Part shown: in pieces, positions 54,890 through 63,706 of the stretch
How the letters are laid out: every line of letters begins with the position of its first letter
How positions within the stretch are numbered: the first letter of the stretch is position 1
NCBI RefSeq assembly: GCF_016100455.1
Contig: NZ_JACFSK010000001.1
Span: 1,612,001-1,676,000, forward strand
Length of the DNA: 64,000 nucleotides
Reading direction: 5' to 3'
Source of the DNA: Bartonella sp. M0283
GTDB lineage: Bacteria; Pseudomonadota; Alphaproteobacteria; Rhizobiales; Rhizobiaceae
The notes under the pieces: model-generated
Database searches by the model: none
What the model saw: only the letters and a program-made list of their open reading frames with translations
Told to the model about the DNA's origin: nothing
Program-made: the position numbers and the translations under genes

Positions 54890-55630
54890 TTATTGGTTTT
54901 TACCACCCAAAGTCTGAATTGCCTGCGAACTTCTTTCTTCCTGTTGACGCATCATAGCTTCAACACGTTCGAAAGCTCTTGAAACTTCGATAAGACGGGT
55001 CATCTCGACAACACCATTGACATTGGAGTTTTCCAGAAAGCCCTGTACAACGCCGTTTGCCGCATCACCTTGAACCGGAATAGGTGCCTTGTCGGGAATA
55101 ACGGAAGCATTGGGACCATAATGCAGATTGCTGTCCGGCTGGAATTGATAAAGACCGATAGCTGCTACCTGCAAATTGTTTTGATAAATTGCACCGTCGG
55201 CGGCAATGCGCGGGGTGCCGTTTGCCGGATCAATTTGGATAGGTGCACCACCATTATCCAGAAACGGATATCCCTGAACCGATACAAGCCCACCTTCCTG
55301 GGTCATAATCATACGCCCGTCACGGGTATAGACCTGACCATTCGGCGTTTGGAGCGAAAAATAGGAATCGCCATTAACAGCGATATCAAGAGGATTGCCG
55401 GTTTGCGTAACCGGCCCACGATTGGTCGAGATATAAGTTTTTCCGGCGCTACTGAAATTAACGTTCTGGTTATTGTCGCGGGCAACAGGGGAAACAAGAG
55501 ATTCAAACTTCATCTCTTCCGACCGAAAACCTGTTGTGTTTACATTGGCCATATTACGCGCAATGGTTTCCATGCGCCTTTCTAAACTGATTTGCCCCGA
55601 AACACCAACATAGATCGGATTTTGCATCAA
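54890..55630 (-). CDS. flgF: Flagellar proximal rod protein FlgF
   Basis: Rod subunit, 246 aa. The N-terminal motif is IYVGVSGQISLERRMETIARNMANVNTTGFRSEEMKFESLV. FlgF/FlgG core: GNPLDIAVNGDSYFSLQTPNGQVYTRDGRMIMTQEGGLVSVQGYPFL. The C-terminus VVQGFLENSNVNGVVEMTRLIEVSRAFERVEAMMRQQEERSSQAIQTLGG is FlgF-like and distinguishes it from FlgG at 50 kb. It lies between the DUF1217 gene (84 bp) and fliI (29 bp). Confidence 0.95.
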   Translation of the reverse strand: MMQNPIYVGVSGQISLERRMETIARNMANVNTTGFRSEEMKFESLVSPVARDNNQNVNFSSAGKTYISTNRGPVTQTGNPLDIAVNGDSYFSLQTPNGQVYTRDGRMIMTQEGGLVSVQGYPFLDNGGAPIQIDPANGTPRIAADGAIYQNNLQVAAIGLYQFQPDSNLHYGPNASVIPDKAPIPVQGDAANGVVQGFLENSNVNGVVEMTRLIEVSRAFERVEAMMRQQEERSSQAIQTLGGKNQ

Positions 55631-55714
55631 TCTTTGTCCTTTCTTGCCCAGACAGTGTCACGACGTCTGGCTTCCAATGAGGCGGACAAAAGATCAACGC
55701 AAAAAGCGCTATGA

Positions 55715-56515
55715 TCAATTGCCGCCCGGTTTAAGCGACTGCATTGCAATCATCGAGGCATTCGAAAAACCGAATGTGCTCCCCGTATTTGTGCTCTGCA
55801 GAAGAGTTAATGCAGGACTTACCTGCGGTTGGTTTTTAGCGTCATACATCGCCGAAAACCGGCCGATGAATTTTTCCAATTTTGTCGCGTCAGCCAGATC
55901 ATCAAAGCTCATTTTCTGTTCGAGAAGTCGTTTTTGCGCGTCGACATCGGAACCGCGCACGCTGTCGGGAATACCAAGAGCTGTATAGACAACCTCTGAA
56001 AGTGCTTTATCCGCAATGATCTGGTAAGCCCACTCATCTTTTGACAAGCTGCCATTTTTAGCCATGCCACCAACAGTACGCGTAAAATAAAGTGCAAGAC
56101 GCGTACCTTCATTCTGGTCACCCACTTCTGTTTCCAGTGTCTGCTGCATGTATTTATTGACTGCAGCTTTTGTTGCACTGTCCTGAGAAGTGGCCTTATC
56201 TCCATATTCGTTGAAGTTGAAAGCTGCGGCGAATTGTTGATAACGTTTATCCGTCAGATCTGTGGCATACTTGGGATCGGTTAAAACCTTGCGCATCATG
56301 CCTTTGGCATAAGTCATATCCTCAAGGCCATAAGCCTTCATCGCATAATTGAAAAGGCGCGTATCACCAAGAAAATCGTCAACTGTTTTTACACTTTTTA
56401 TGTTCTGAGTGTAATAGTCTGTTTCGCGCTTGACATTGGGTTCACTCATAACCCTGTCAAGCGTCTTCGACATATTATCAATTGTACTTCTATAGCTGAC
56501 ATAAGTGCCAATCAT
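55715..56515 (-). CDS. DUF1217 family flagellar-cluster protein
   Basis: A 266-aa protein of the rhizobial DUF1217 family, found next to flgF. Its biochemical role is unknown. The sequence is helical: YVSYRSTIDNMSKTLDRVMSEPNVKRETDYYTQNI, then VDDFLGDTRLFNYAMKAYGLEDMTYAKGMMRKVLTDP, which is the family signature, and DKRYQQFAAAFNFNEYGD. The C-terminal part has KRLLEQKMSFDDLADATKLEKFIGRFSAMYD. No signal peptide, as for proteins exported by the flagellar gate. It is the first gene of the minus-strand arm; the 288-bp gap to motA holds divergent promoters. Confidence 0.88.
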   Translation of the reverse strand: MIGTYVSYRSTIDNMSKTLDRVMSEPNVKRETDYYTQNIKSVKTVDDFLGDTRLFNYAMKAYGLEDMTYAKGMMRKVLTDPKYATDLTDKRYQQFAAAFNFNEYGDKATSQDSATKAAVNKYMQQTLETEVGDQNEGTRLALYFTRTVGGMAKNGSLSKDEWAYQIIADKALSEVVYTALGIPDSVRGSDVDAQKRLLEQKMSFDDLADATKLEKFIGRFSAMYDAKNQPQVSPALTLLQSTNTGSTFGFSNASMIAMQSLKPGGN

Positions 56516-56803
56516 AGGATTACCTTTCCTCAGTAATTGTTATGTAGCGGATGAAACTTGCCCGAAACTGAATTCACCGTTACAACAGCTTATGACCATT
56601 CTGTCATCGTTATCATATTTATTATGGATAATAACATAACAGTCATTATAATTATAATATAATATCAAGAATGTCTGTTTTTTAGCGTTCTGGCAAGAAA
56701 CTTGCGATAATGTCATGACTGAATTATAGATTTTGATCTGGCAAGTTTCACGCAAGGCCATCATTCTATAGATCAGTTGACTTAAGAAATAGGAGCGTTT
56801 GCG

Positions 56804-57679
56804 TTGGGTGTTATTCTCGGATTAGCGATTGCACTTGGCTGTATCCTCGGAAGCTTTATGGCTATGGGGGGGCATGTATCTGTTCTTATGCAGCCTTGGG
56901 AATTTGTTATTATTCTAGGCGCTGCATTTGGCACATTTGTTATTGCCAATCCTTTCTCTGTTATAAAAGACACAATAAAAGCTACCTTGGAAGCAATGAA
57001 AGAAGCAGTTCCCAAACAAAAGGACTATCTTTCATTACTCGGCCTTCTCTATGCCTTGATGCGCGAAATGCGTTCAAAATCACGTTCGGAAGTTGAAGGC
57101 CATTTTGACAATCCGAAAGAATCCGCCATTTTTCAACAATATCCGACAATATTGAAAGATGACTCGATCACCAATTTCATTTGTGATTACTGCCGTCTTA
57201 TACTTGTCGGAAATGCCCGTCCTTTCGAAATCGAGGCTTTGATGGATGAGGAAATCCATACCATTTCACAGGATGCGCTCAAATCCGCTTCGGCTTTACA
57301 AACAGTAGCCGATGCTTTGCCTGCTCTTGGTATTGTTGCGGCCGTTCTCGGTGTTGTTAAAGCGATGGGACACCTTAACGAATCTCCGGAAGTTTTAGGC
57401 CATTATATCGGCGCGGCTCTGGTCGGTACTTTTGGCGGTATTTTCTTTGCTTATGCCGTGTTTGCCCCGATTGCGTCGAAAATCAAACTTGTTCGTGGCA
57501 AGAAAACCCGTATTTATACGGTGATTAAACAGACACTTCTGGCTTACATGAATGGTGCAATGCCGCAAATTGCCCTTGAATATGGACGCAAAACAATTTC
57601 TGCAAAAGACCGTCCGACAATTGATGTGGTCGAGCAGGAAGCCATTTCCGGTCAACCTTCAAGTAAAGAGGCTGCATAA
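56804..57679 (+). CDS. motA: Flagellar motor stator protein MotA
   Basis: Proton-channel stator subunit with four membrane helices, 291 aa. The start is TTG at 56804, with AGGAGCG 6 nt upstream; the resulting N-terminus MGVILGLAIALGCILGSFMAMGGH matches the family. Helix 2 is WEFVIILGAAFGTFVIANPF. The cytoplasmic loop has PKQKDYLSLLGLLYALMREMRSK. Helices 3-4 contain ALPALGIVAAVLGVVKAMGHLNESPEVLGHYIGAALVGTFGGIFFAYAVFAPIA with the conserved channel prolines. It begins the plus-strand arm; fliM follows at 2 nt. Confidence 0.96.
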   Translation: MGVILGLAIALGCILGSFMAMGGHVSVLMQPWEFVIILGAAFGTFVIANPFSVIKDTIKATLEAMKEAVPKQKDYLSLLGLLYALMREMRSKSRSEVEGHFDNPKESAIFQQYPTILKDDSITNFICDYCRLILVGNARPFEIEALMDEEIHTISQDALKSASALQTVADALPALGIVAAVLGVVKAMGHLNESPEVLGHYIGAALVGTFGGIFFAYAVFAPIASKIKLVRGKKTRIYTVIKQTLLAYMNGAMPQIALEYGRKTISAKDRPTIDVVEQEAISGQPSSKEAA

Positions 57680-57681
57680 CA

Positions 57682-58704
57682 ATGTCGGAAGCAACCCCTG
57701 ACAACACGACTAAAAATGCCAGAACAAGTGACCAAAACCCCGCCGCTTCTGCCGCAAGCAATGCTGGCGGAGAAACAGTGGAAGAAAAGAAAAAAGATGT
57801 TTTGGCCGAGCATATTTTGCGTGCTGCCGGGCTGTCGAGCGACGATCTTATGTCGTTTCAACATGTATTTGGCGATGCCGCAACTAACTTAAGCGCAAGG
57901 TTGGCGCAATATACGTCTGCTACATTCACCATAGAAGTTAAATCGCTCGACACTTTGAAAGCCGACGCATTACCCAAAATTATCACGGGAGATACGCTGG
58001 TTGTCAGGTTCGAAGCTGACCATTGGGGTGGTGACGTATTGTTTGTTCTGGATGCAAATCTTGTAAGCGTTGTAACAGACGCTTTTTTCGGAGCGCTAGA
58101 GCCAGCGATTCTCAATCGCAATGGTCGGCCGTTCAGTGCCGTTGAAACGAGAACAGGAGAGACATTGGCCGAAGTTTTATCTCTGGCAATGGATGACGTT
58201 TTCGGGAATGGTGACGGGACGCTTTTTAACTATAAAGAAACGACGGATGCGCAACAATTCGACATGGAAGAATTCCAGCAATTACGGATGTTTTCCTGTG
58301 TCCTATCGGTCAAATCGGGCGAGGTCGAGACAACGCTTAATCTGCTTATGCCGAGAAGTTGTCATCGGCCAATCCAGGAGGCCGTTACCAGAGTTTTGCG
58401 GGCACCTTCAACGCGAACCGATCCATTATGGGCCAAGCGTTTGCGTCAGGAAGTCAGCCGGGCTCATGTCGCAATTGAAGCTTATATTATGCAAGGCGAG
58501 ATGACCTTGAATGATTTGATGCATATAGAAGTAGGACAAGTCCTGCCATTACCGGCAAATGCCGTTAAGCAGGTAAGATTGCGCAGCGGCGATAAACCGC
58601 TTTACAAATGCTCTTTGGGCAAAGTGGGTTCGAATTTTTCTGTACGGGTCACCGACCCGATTGATGAAGAAGAGGAAATGTATGATGAACTGGTTCATAA
58701 TTAA
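57682..58704 (+). CDS. fliM: Flagellar motor switch protein FliM
   Basis: C-ring switch protein, binding CheY-P in chemotaxis. It has 340 aa. The first ~45 residues are polar and low complexity. HILRAAGLSSDDLMSFQHVFGDAATNLSARLAQYTSATFTIEVKSLD opens the middle (CheC-like) domain. The C-terminal SpoA domain covers ~265-330 (VAIEAYIMQGEMTLNDLMHIEVGQVLPLP and YKCSLGKVGSNFSVRV). The N-terminal CheY-binding motif usual in enteric FliM is not evident. AGAGG precedes the ATG. The end overlaps the next gene by 23 nt. Confidence 0.93.
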   Translation: MSEATPDNTTKNARTSDQNPAASAASNAGGETVEEKKKDVLAEHILRAAGLSSDDLMSFQHVFGDAATNLSARLAQYTSATFTIEVKSLDTLKADALPKIITGDTLVVRFEADHWGGDVLFVLDANLVSVVTDAFFGALEPAILNRNGRPFSAVETRTGETLAEVLSLAMDDVFGNGDGTLFNYKETTDAQQFDMEEFQQLRMFSCVLSVKSGEVETTLNLLMPRSCHRPIQEAVTRVLRAPSTRTDPLWAKRLRQEVSRAHVAIEAYIMQGEMTLNDLMHIEVGQVLPLPANAVKQVRLRSGDKPLYKCSLGKVGSNFSVRVTDPIDEEEEMYDELVHN

Positions 58705-59155
58705 TATTATAGGTGCCGTTCTTGCGATGACATCTGTTGGTGTATTTGTCATTACATCACGCAAATTGGCCAGTACTATCCGTCTGGGACGTCAATTGGC
58801 CGAACAGGTTCATGCTGCAACATCAAGCCTCGATCGCGCTGTCAAGGCCCTCAGAGAAGAACATCAGGATTTTCGGGACGAGAACAAAAAACTCGATGCC
58901 CGCATCACCGAGTCATCACGAATCCGCCGCGAAGTTGATCGCTCGGTCGCCCATATGGAAACAATCCGCAATCAGTTGCAAGGAGATTTTAACCGTCTGC
59001 GCGGTATATTGACTGCCCAGTCACATGGCCCAACAGCAAATTCTGCCCCAACAAACCATTCGGTTAATCCTCAAACAATGCAGAATAACGGTCTGCCGGT
59101 TTTTGTCCAACGTAGAGTTCATAAATCGGATCTTGGCAACAGAGTACAATTTTAA
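58682..59155 (+). CDS. DUF6468 membrane protein downstream of fliM
   Basis: A single-pass membrane protein of about 157 aa. One hydrophobic helix is at ~5-26 (IINIIGAVLAMTSVGVFVIT). The DUF6468-type coiled region follows: RLGRQLAEQVHAATSSLDRAVKALREEHQDFRDENKKLDARI, then RREVDRSVAHMETIRNQLQGDF. Start ATG 58682 or 58685, both inside the end of fliM and behind AGAGGAAA; a TTG at 58661 is less likely. Such proteins recur between fliM and fliN in alphaproteobacterial flagellar clusters, but the function is not known; a link to C-ring or stator assembly is inference from position. Confidence 0.8.
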   Translation: MMNWFIINIIGAVLAMTSVGVFVITSRKLASTIRLGRQLAEQVHAATSSLDRAVKALREEHQDFRDENKKLDARITESSRIRREVDRSVAHMETIRNQLQGDFNRLRGILTAQSHGPTANSAPTNHSVNPQTMQNNGLPVFVQRRVHKSDLGNRVQF

Positions 59156-59193
59156 TCTCAACCGGCCTCTGGCCGTAATGAAACGGTGAAATA

Positions 59194-59715
59194 ATGGCAG
59201 ACGATACGAAACCGACAACCACGCCACCTCCGATGGGAGCCAAGCCGACTATGCCACCGCGTCCGGGAACAACCAGCGCTGCAATGCCGGGCGGTTTCAA
59301 ACCCAGCGCTCCGGCAGGCGGCGCAGCACCATTTGGTGGTGCCAAGCCAGGCAACCCGGGTCAATTCGGAGCCAATCCGCAAAAGCCGGCGGGAGCCGGT
59401 TTTGCTGCAGGCGCCGGTTTTGGCGCAAATGCCGCCAAACACAATACCCAGGCACAGCAAAGTGAACCTGCAGGTAATGCCGATCTTATCATGAGTATTC
59501 CCGTCGAGGTTCAGGTTGTTCTGGGCGGCACCACAATGCCGGTTGCAACGTTGATGAATCTGGGGCGTGGTGCGGTTATCACACTTGACAAACAAATCGG
59601 TGACCCTGTCGACATTGTCGTGAATGGCCGGGTCATTGCTCGCGGTGAAGTTATCGTCATGGAAGATGATTCATCCCGTTTCGGAGTAAGCTTGACGGAA
59701 ATTATCGGCAAATAA
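59194..59715 (+). CDS. fliN: Flagellar motor switch protein FliN
   Basis: C-ring protein, 173 aa. The first ~95 residues are a Pro/Gly/Ala-rich, probably disordered extension ([37 protein letters not shown]). The SpoA domain spans ~98-170: [75 protein letters not shown], full and canonical. Long Pro-rich N-termini on FliN occur in rhizobia. It lies 38 bp after the DUF6468 gene and 27 bp before fliG. Confidence 0.95.
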   Translation: MADDTKPTTTPPPMGAKPTMPPRPGTTSAAMPGGFKPSAPAGGAAPFGGAKPGNPGQFGANPQKPAGAGFAAGAGFGANAAKHNTQAQQSEPAGNADLIMSIPVEVQVVLGGTTMPVATLMNLGRGAVITLDKQIGDPVDIVVNGRVIARGEVIVMEDDSSRFGVSLTEIIGK

Positions 59716-59742
59716 CTTTTTAAATATATTTGAAAGACAGTT

Positions 59743-60900
59743 ATGGCGTCATCGGAACAGGAAAATCCATCAACAAAAGAAGGACCTGCCGCCCCAACGG
59801 TGGCAGCAGGAAAAACGTCGTCCTCGGTTATCGACAGCCTGACCGGACAACAGAAAGTTGCTGCCCTTCTCGTTGCTATGGGTAAGCCGGCGGCGGCCAA
59901 AATACTCAAGCATTTTTCGCCCGATGATCTTCGTCGTTTGAGTGGCCAAGCCCATACGCTTCCCAATATCAGCATTGCTGATTTCGATGTTTTAGTGCAC
60001 CAGTTCGAAGATGCCTTTGCCGAAGGTGTATCTTTTTCGCAAGCCGGCGAGCGTTTTGACAACCTCGTTCAGGAAACACTTCCCGAAGACGAAGCTGCGG
60101 CTGTGCTTGATCCGAATGTAACTCCCGCTATTCCCGAGGAAAGCCTATGGGAGATCATGGGCAAAATGTCGGCAGAAGAATTGCAGGACCACCTCTCGCA
60201 GGAGCATCCGCAAGTTATCGCCTATATTGTTTCGAAACTTCCTTCCGATCTTTCTGCAAAATTGTTGCTTCTCCAGACCATGGCCGAACGCGGAGATATC
60301 ATTTACCGCACGCTACATTTACGTACCGTTCTACCTGTTGTCGACGAACTTCTCGACAAAGCCTTACGGCCCGTTCTGATGAAGAAAAACGAAGCTGCCG
60401 AACAATCCCATTATGGCGAGGTGGCGAACATTCTCAATCAGCTCGATAAGAGCGAAATCGATGAAATGTTGGCAAGTCTTGATGGTCTTGATCCGGAAGA
60501 TCTCGAAAAAATCAAATCGAAACTTTTTGTCTTCGAAGATATTCCCCGTCTTTCGTCGCGCGCACGTTTGTTGCTTTTCGATGATATCCCGTCGGATGTG
60601 ATCATCACTGCTTTGCGGAACGCAGATAAAGACACCACTGAAACCATTCTCAGTTCGTTATCTCAACGTAGCCGCCGCATGGTGGAAGCCGAACTAAAAT
60701 CACCAAACGACATGATAACACAAGCCGATATTACCAATGCTCGCAGAACAATCGCACAACAGGCGATCAAACTTGCAGGGGAAGGTAAAATCAGTCTGGC
60801 AGCAGACGAAACTGCAAAAGGAGCCGAAGGTAGCGCGCCTGATAGCGACCAAAAAGCACCTGAAGGCGACACAAAAGAAGCAGAAACACCTAAAGAATGA
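59743..60900 (+). CDS. fliG: Flagellar motor switch protein FliG
   Basis: C-ring protein that contacts FliF and MotA. It has 385 aa with polar tails at both ends. The N-terminal domain (~30-125) has LTGQQKVAALLVAMGKPAAAKILKHFSPDDLRRLSGQ. The middle domain has AEELQDHLSQEHPQVIAYIVSKLPSDLSAKLLL, the conserved EHPQ motif. The C-terminal torque domain (~255-355) includes LFVFEDIPRLSSRARLLLFDDIPSDVIITALRNADKDTTETILSSLSQRSRRMVEAEL with the charged face for MotA. It lies between fliN and flhB. Confidence 0.97.
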   Translation: MASSEQENPSTKEGPAAPTVAAGKTSSSVIDSLTGQQKVAALLVAMGKPAAAKILKHFSPDDLRRLSGQAHTLPNISIADFDVLVHQFEDAFAEGVSFSQAGERFDNLVQETLPEDEAAAVLDPNVTPAIPEESLWEIMGKMSAEELQDHLSQEHPQVIAYIVSKLPSDLSAKLLLLQTMAERGDIIYRTLHLRTVLPVVDELLDKALRPVLMKKNEAAEQSHYGEVANILNQLDKSEIDEMLASLDGLDPEDLEKIKSKLFVFEDIPRLSSRARLLLFDDIPSDVIITALRNADKDTTETILSSLSQRSRRMVEAELKSPNDMITQADITNARRTIAQQAIKLAGEGKISLAADETAKGAEGSAPDSDQKAPEGDTKEAETPKE

Positions 60901-60906
60901 TAACAA

Positions 60907-61977
60907 ATGGCTGAGGACAAACCCGACAAGGAAAGTCAGACCGAAGAACCGACCGAGCACAAAATAAGCAAGGCCGAAGAAAAAGGTAATCTTCCTTTTT
61001 CGCGGGAGTTGCCTACTTTTGCCGGTCTTGTCGGCTATAGCATCATTGCCATCTTTATTGCATTTCCGGCCATGTCCAAGCTTTCGAATTTCCTCGTACA
61101 ATGGATCGAGCGGCCAGAAAGCTGGCGTCTCAACGGTGCTGAAGATGTTAAACATTTATTGCTTTTGGTGGGTGGCCATGTCGGACTTGCTCTCGTCCCG
61201 ATACTTGTTATCATTCCCGTAATCGGCGTAGCAGCCTCGATGGTACAGAATACACCGCGCATTGTTGGCGAAAGAATTCGGCCGCAATTTTCCCGTATTT
61301 CTCCGGCAGCCGGATTCAGTCGGATTTTTGGTAAAGCCGGTTTTGTCGAATTTTTAAAATCGTTGGCAAAACTGTTGGGTGTCAGCATCATCGTCTATTT
61401 GTCATTTTTCAAAGGCAATACGGTCTTTACGGACGCTTTGGGGACCGTTGCCTCGGCATTACCGGAATATATACGTTCGGAAGTCGCCCGACTTTTAATC
61501 TCGTTTTCTGTAGCTGTTGTCGCAATTGCCGCGTTTGACTTTGCTTGGTCACGGTTCAATTGGCGGCGTCAATTGCGTATGACAAAACAAGAACTGAAAG
61601 ATGAGCAAAAAGAAATCGAAGGTAACCCGATGGTCAAAGCGCGTATGCGTTCACTCGCACGCGATCGTATTCGTCGGCAAATGATGGCGAATGTTCCCAA
61701 AGCCACTGTTATCGTTGCCAACCCGACCCATTTTTCCGTTGCGTTACGCTATAAGCCACCGGTAGATTACGCGCCTGTGGTCGTTGCCAAGGGACAGGAT
61801 ATTCTGGCTCTGCGCATCAGGGAAATTGCTGTCGAACACGATATACCCGTTATCGAAAACATACCGCTTGCCCGCGCGCTTTATAAACAGGTTGAAGTCG
61901 ATCAGGTTATACCGCAAGAGTTTTATCAAGCAGTAGCGGAATTGATCCGCTACATTAACAGTCAAAAAATACATTAA
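60907..61977 (+). CDS. flhB: Flagellar export specificity switch FlhB
   Basis: Export-gate protein that switches substrate class after autocleavage. It has 356 aa. N-terminal EEPTEHKISKAEEKGNLPFSRELPTFAGL is typical. Four membrane helices follow in the first 215 residues. The cytoplasmic domain carries the autocleavage motif Asn272-Pro-Thr-His in VIVANPTHFSVALRYK, then YAPVVVAKGQDILALRIREIAVEHDIPVIENIPLARALYKQVEVDQVIP. It starts 6 nt after fliG. Confidence 0.97.
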   Translation: MAEDKPDKESQTEEPTEHKISKAEEKGNLPFSRELPTFAGLVGYSIIAIFIAFPAMSKLSNFLVQWIERPESWRLNGAEDVKHLLLLVGGHVGLALVPILVIIPVIGVAASMVQNTPRIVGERIRPQFSRISPAAGFSRIFGKAGFVEFLKSLAKLLGVSIIVYLSFFKGNTVFTDALGTVASALPEYIRSEVARLLISFSVAVVAIAAFDFAWSRFNWRRQLRMTKQELKDEQKEIEGNPMVKARMRSLARDRIRRQMMANVPKATVIVANPTHFSVALRYKPPVDYAPVVVAKGQDILALRIREIAVEHDIPVIENIPLARALYKQVEVDQVIPQEFYQAVAELIRYINSQKIH

Positions 61978-62022
61978 ACAAACTTATACCGCCCTTATCT
62001 TTTGTAATTGTTGTGAAATAAA

Positions 62023-62448
62023 ATGAATCAAGATGACGTACACGAAATGCGCGAAATGATGATCGCAAAACAAGTCGCGCGAATTATTCCCGAACTAAAA
62101 CTGGTCGATCCGGCCGATTTTATCGTTTTTATCCATGATGAACATTTTGCCAATATCAGCGATATCATCGACGCTGCAACAGAACTTCATTTCTATCCGC
62201 ATACAGTGCGCTTTGCCAATGGTGGCAATTATCAACTGGATTGGGATACTCCGCCAACGATTACGCTGGACATGGAATTTTCCAATGATGGAGTAACAGC
62301 ATATTTCCACATTATTATGTCGCCCGAAGGCTTCGGCATAGAGCTTGATAATGTTGTCTTCGAAAACCCGCAGGATGATGAAGCCGACACGCGACAGTTG
62401 ATCGATGCTTTGAACAATGCACGGTTGAAAAAATCTGCAAACAAATAG
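62023..62448 (+). CDS. Uncharacterised protein downstream of flhB
   Basis: A 141-aa soluble acidic protein, last gene of the motA-flhB arm, 45 nt after flhB and followed by a strong terminator, so it probably belongs to that operon. It begins with a helix (REMMIAKQVARIIPELKLVDPADF), then a likely alpha/beta part (LHFYPHTVRFANGGNYQLDWDTPPTITLDMEF, then TAYFHIIMSPEGFGIELDNVVFENP), and a short C-terminal helix. No Cys, no signal peptide. I recognise no family. Confidence 0.7.
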   Translation: MNQDDVHEMREMMIAKQVARIIPELKLVDPADFIVFIHDEHFANISDIIDAATELHFYPHTVRFANGGNYQLDWDTPPTITLDMEFSNDGVTAYFHIIMSPEGFGIELDNVVFENPQDDEADTRQLIDALNNARLKKSANK

Positions 62449-62464
62449 TTCTAATTTTTTACGT

Positions 62465-62505
62465 GACTAAAAGGTGCCCGTTCATGCCCTTTTAGTCTCT
62501 TTTTT
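62465..62505 (+). terminator. Rho-independent terminator of the motA-flhB arm
   Basis: A perfect 10-bp stem GACTAAAAGG (62465-62474) with CCTTTTAGTC (62488-62497), then TCTTTTTT. It ends the plus-strand flagellar arm. The following 62506-63241 (about 740 bp) is very AT-rich with no supportable gene. Confidence 0.9.
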
Positions 62506-62526
62506 CAAAAGACCTATAATATCTAA

Positions 62527-62540
62527 TGACCTATAGGTCA
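62527..62540. promoter_or_regulatory. 14-bp perfect palindrome, possible operator
   Basis: TGACCTATAGGTCA is a perfect palindrome in the AT-rich gap. GACCTATA also occurs 17 bp upstream as a half. No gene starts close downstream on the plus strand; a role is speculative. Confidence 0.3.
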
Positions 62541-62965
62541 CCTTTCCGCCATCCATAATTGCCGATTGCGGGCTGGCTTTTTTATTCCGGATTTTTCGAA
62601 TTCCAATTCAATTTTTAATGTCATTCGCTGCCGAATATTTGTGCTGTCTACAAGCTCTTATGAAAAAGCAACCGGCTTCTTTGAAGATTGCTTTTGTTAG
62701 ACGGCTAACACAATAAAAATTTTAAAAAGAGAAAAGAGCGTGAAAAAATCCGAGAGTGTTTGTCACATTGGTTCAGAGATTGTTTTCCAACTTGCTCGGA
62801 ACCCAATTAAAATGCCAAAAAGTACTTATGGCATTGAAAACCGACGCATTAAAATCGGATTTCAGCCCCGTTTTCTTGTTAAATAAATTTTTGGCTTATT
62901 ACTCATGCCAGAATGGTTCACTAATTTGAAATATTAGCTCTCACTCCGCTGATTAATCCCGAGCC

Positions 62966-63017
62966 GAGCAAAGAAAACTATCGCCTTCTTAATTCTGAAC
63001 GGAGCAAAGAAAACTAT
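62966..63017. repeat. Two 16-bp direct repeats
   Basis: GAGCAAAGAAAACTAT occurs at 62966-62981 and 63002-63017 without a mismatch, 36 bp apart start to start, in otherwise low-complexity AT-rich DNA. Confidence 0.6.
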
Positions 63018-63241
63018 AGTCATCGCCAGACTTGAATATATTCTGTAAAATACCAATAGAATTGGGTGTATCCATATAATTTCTATCATCAATAAAGCAT
63101 TTATTATAATGTTCTATTTCAATATATTTTTTGAATCGTAAATTTCATATAATTTAACTTCATAAAAGTTAAAGTCTATATTTATATTTTTGATTTTTTC
63201 ACAAAAATATAAATTATACGATGTGCGTATTTATTGATATT

Positions 63242-63706
63242 TTATTTTACTTTATTCATATCTCTGACCTGATCGGCAGGTATATAATTGAACTGCTCGA
63301 CCATGAGATCTTTGATAACGGGCTCGGGAAAGCGTTGATTGACGCCATCAATGATTTTTTGTTTCACATCCTCGAATTTTACACGTTCTATTTGTTTCGT
63401 ATCCGAATAGGAACCGAAAAACGCATTGAAGACTTCATCATTCACAAATAGCCCCAAAGGAACAGTCAACTTATTTTTGACTTTTGAATCAACTGTATAG
63501 ACAAGTTGCGCAATAATATATCCATCCACTTTGCCATCGGCCAGTATAGGGACACTCATAACGTCTGTGCGGTCATAGTCGATGGTAGGAGCTGTATCTT
63601 CTGTTGCTGCCACGGCTTTAGGTTGTGACCCTATTTTGATAGCCAGCATCAATGATCCCAAAGCGATAATGCAAACCCATAAGCCAATGGCAACGGTTTT
63701 TATCAT
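63242..63706 (-). CDS. Uncharacterised single-pass membrane protein
   Basis: A 154-aa protein with one N-terminal hydrophobic helix at ~4-26 (TVAIGLWVCIIALGSLMLAIKIG) and a predicted periplasmic remainder: SVPILADGKVDGYIIAQLVYTVDSKVKNKL, then FVNDEVFNAFFGSYSD and FEDVKQKIIDGVNQRFPEPVIKDLMVEQFNYIPADQVRD. The topology resembles FliL-type or secretion-accessory proteins, but I see no defining motif. The start overlaps the upstream gene (63703-64000) by 4 nt, so both form an operon running towards the flagellar arm terminator. Confidence 0.7.
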   Translation of the reverse strand: MIKTVAIGLWVCIIALGSLMLAIKIGSQPKAVAATEDTAPTIDYDRTDVMSVPILADGKVDGYIIAQLVYTVDSKVKNKLTVPLGLFVNDEVFNAFFGSYSDTKQIERVKFEDVKQKIIDGVNQRFPEPVIKDLMVEQFNYIPADQVRDMNKVK

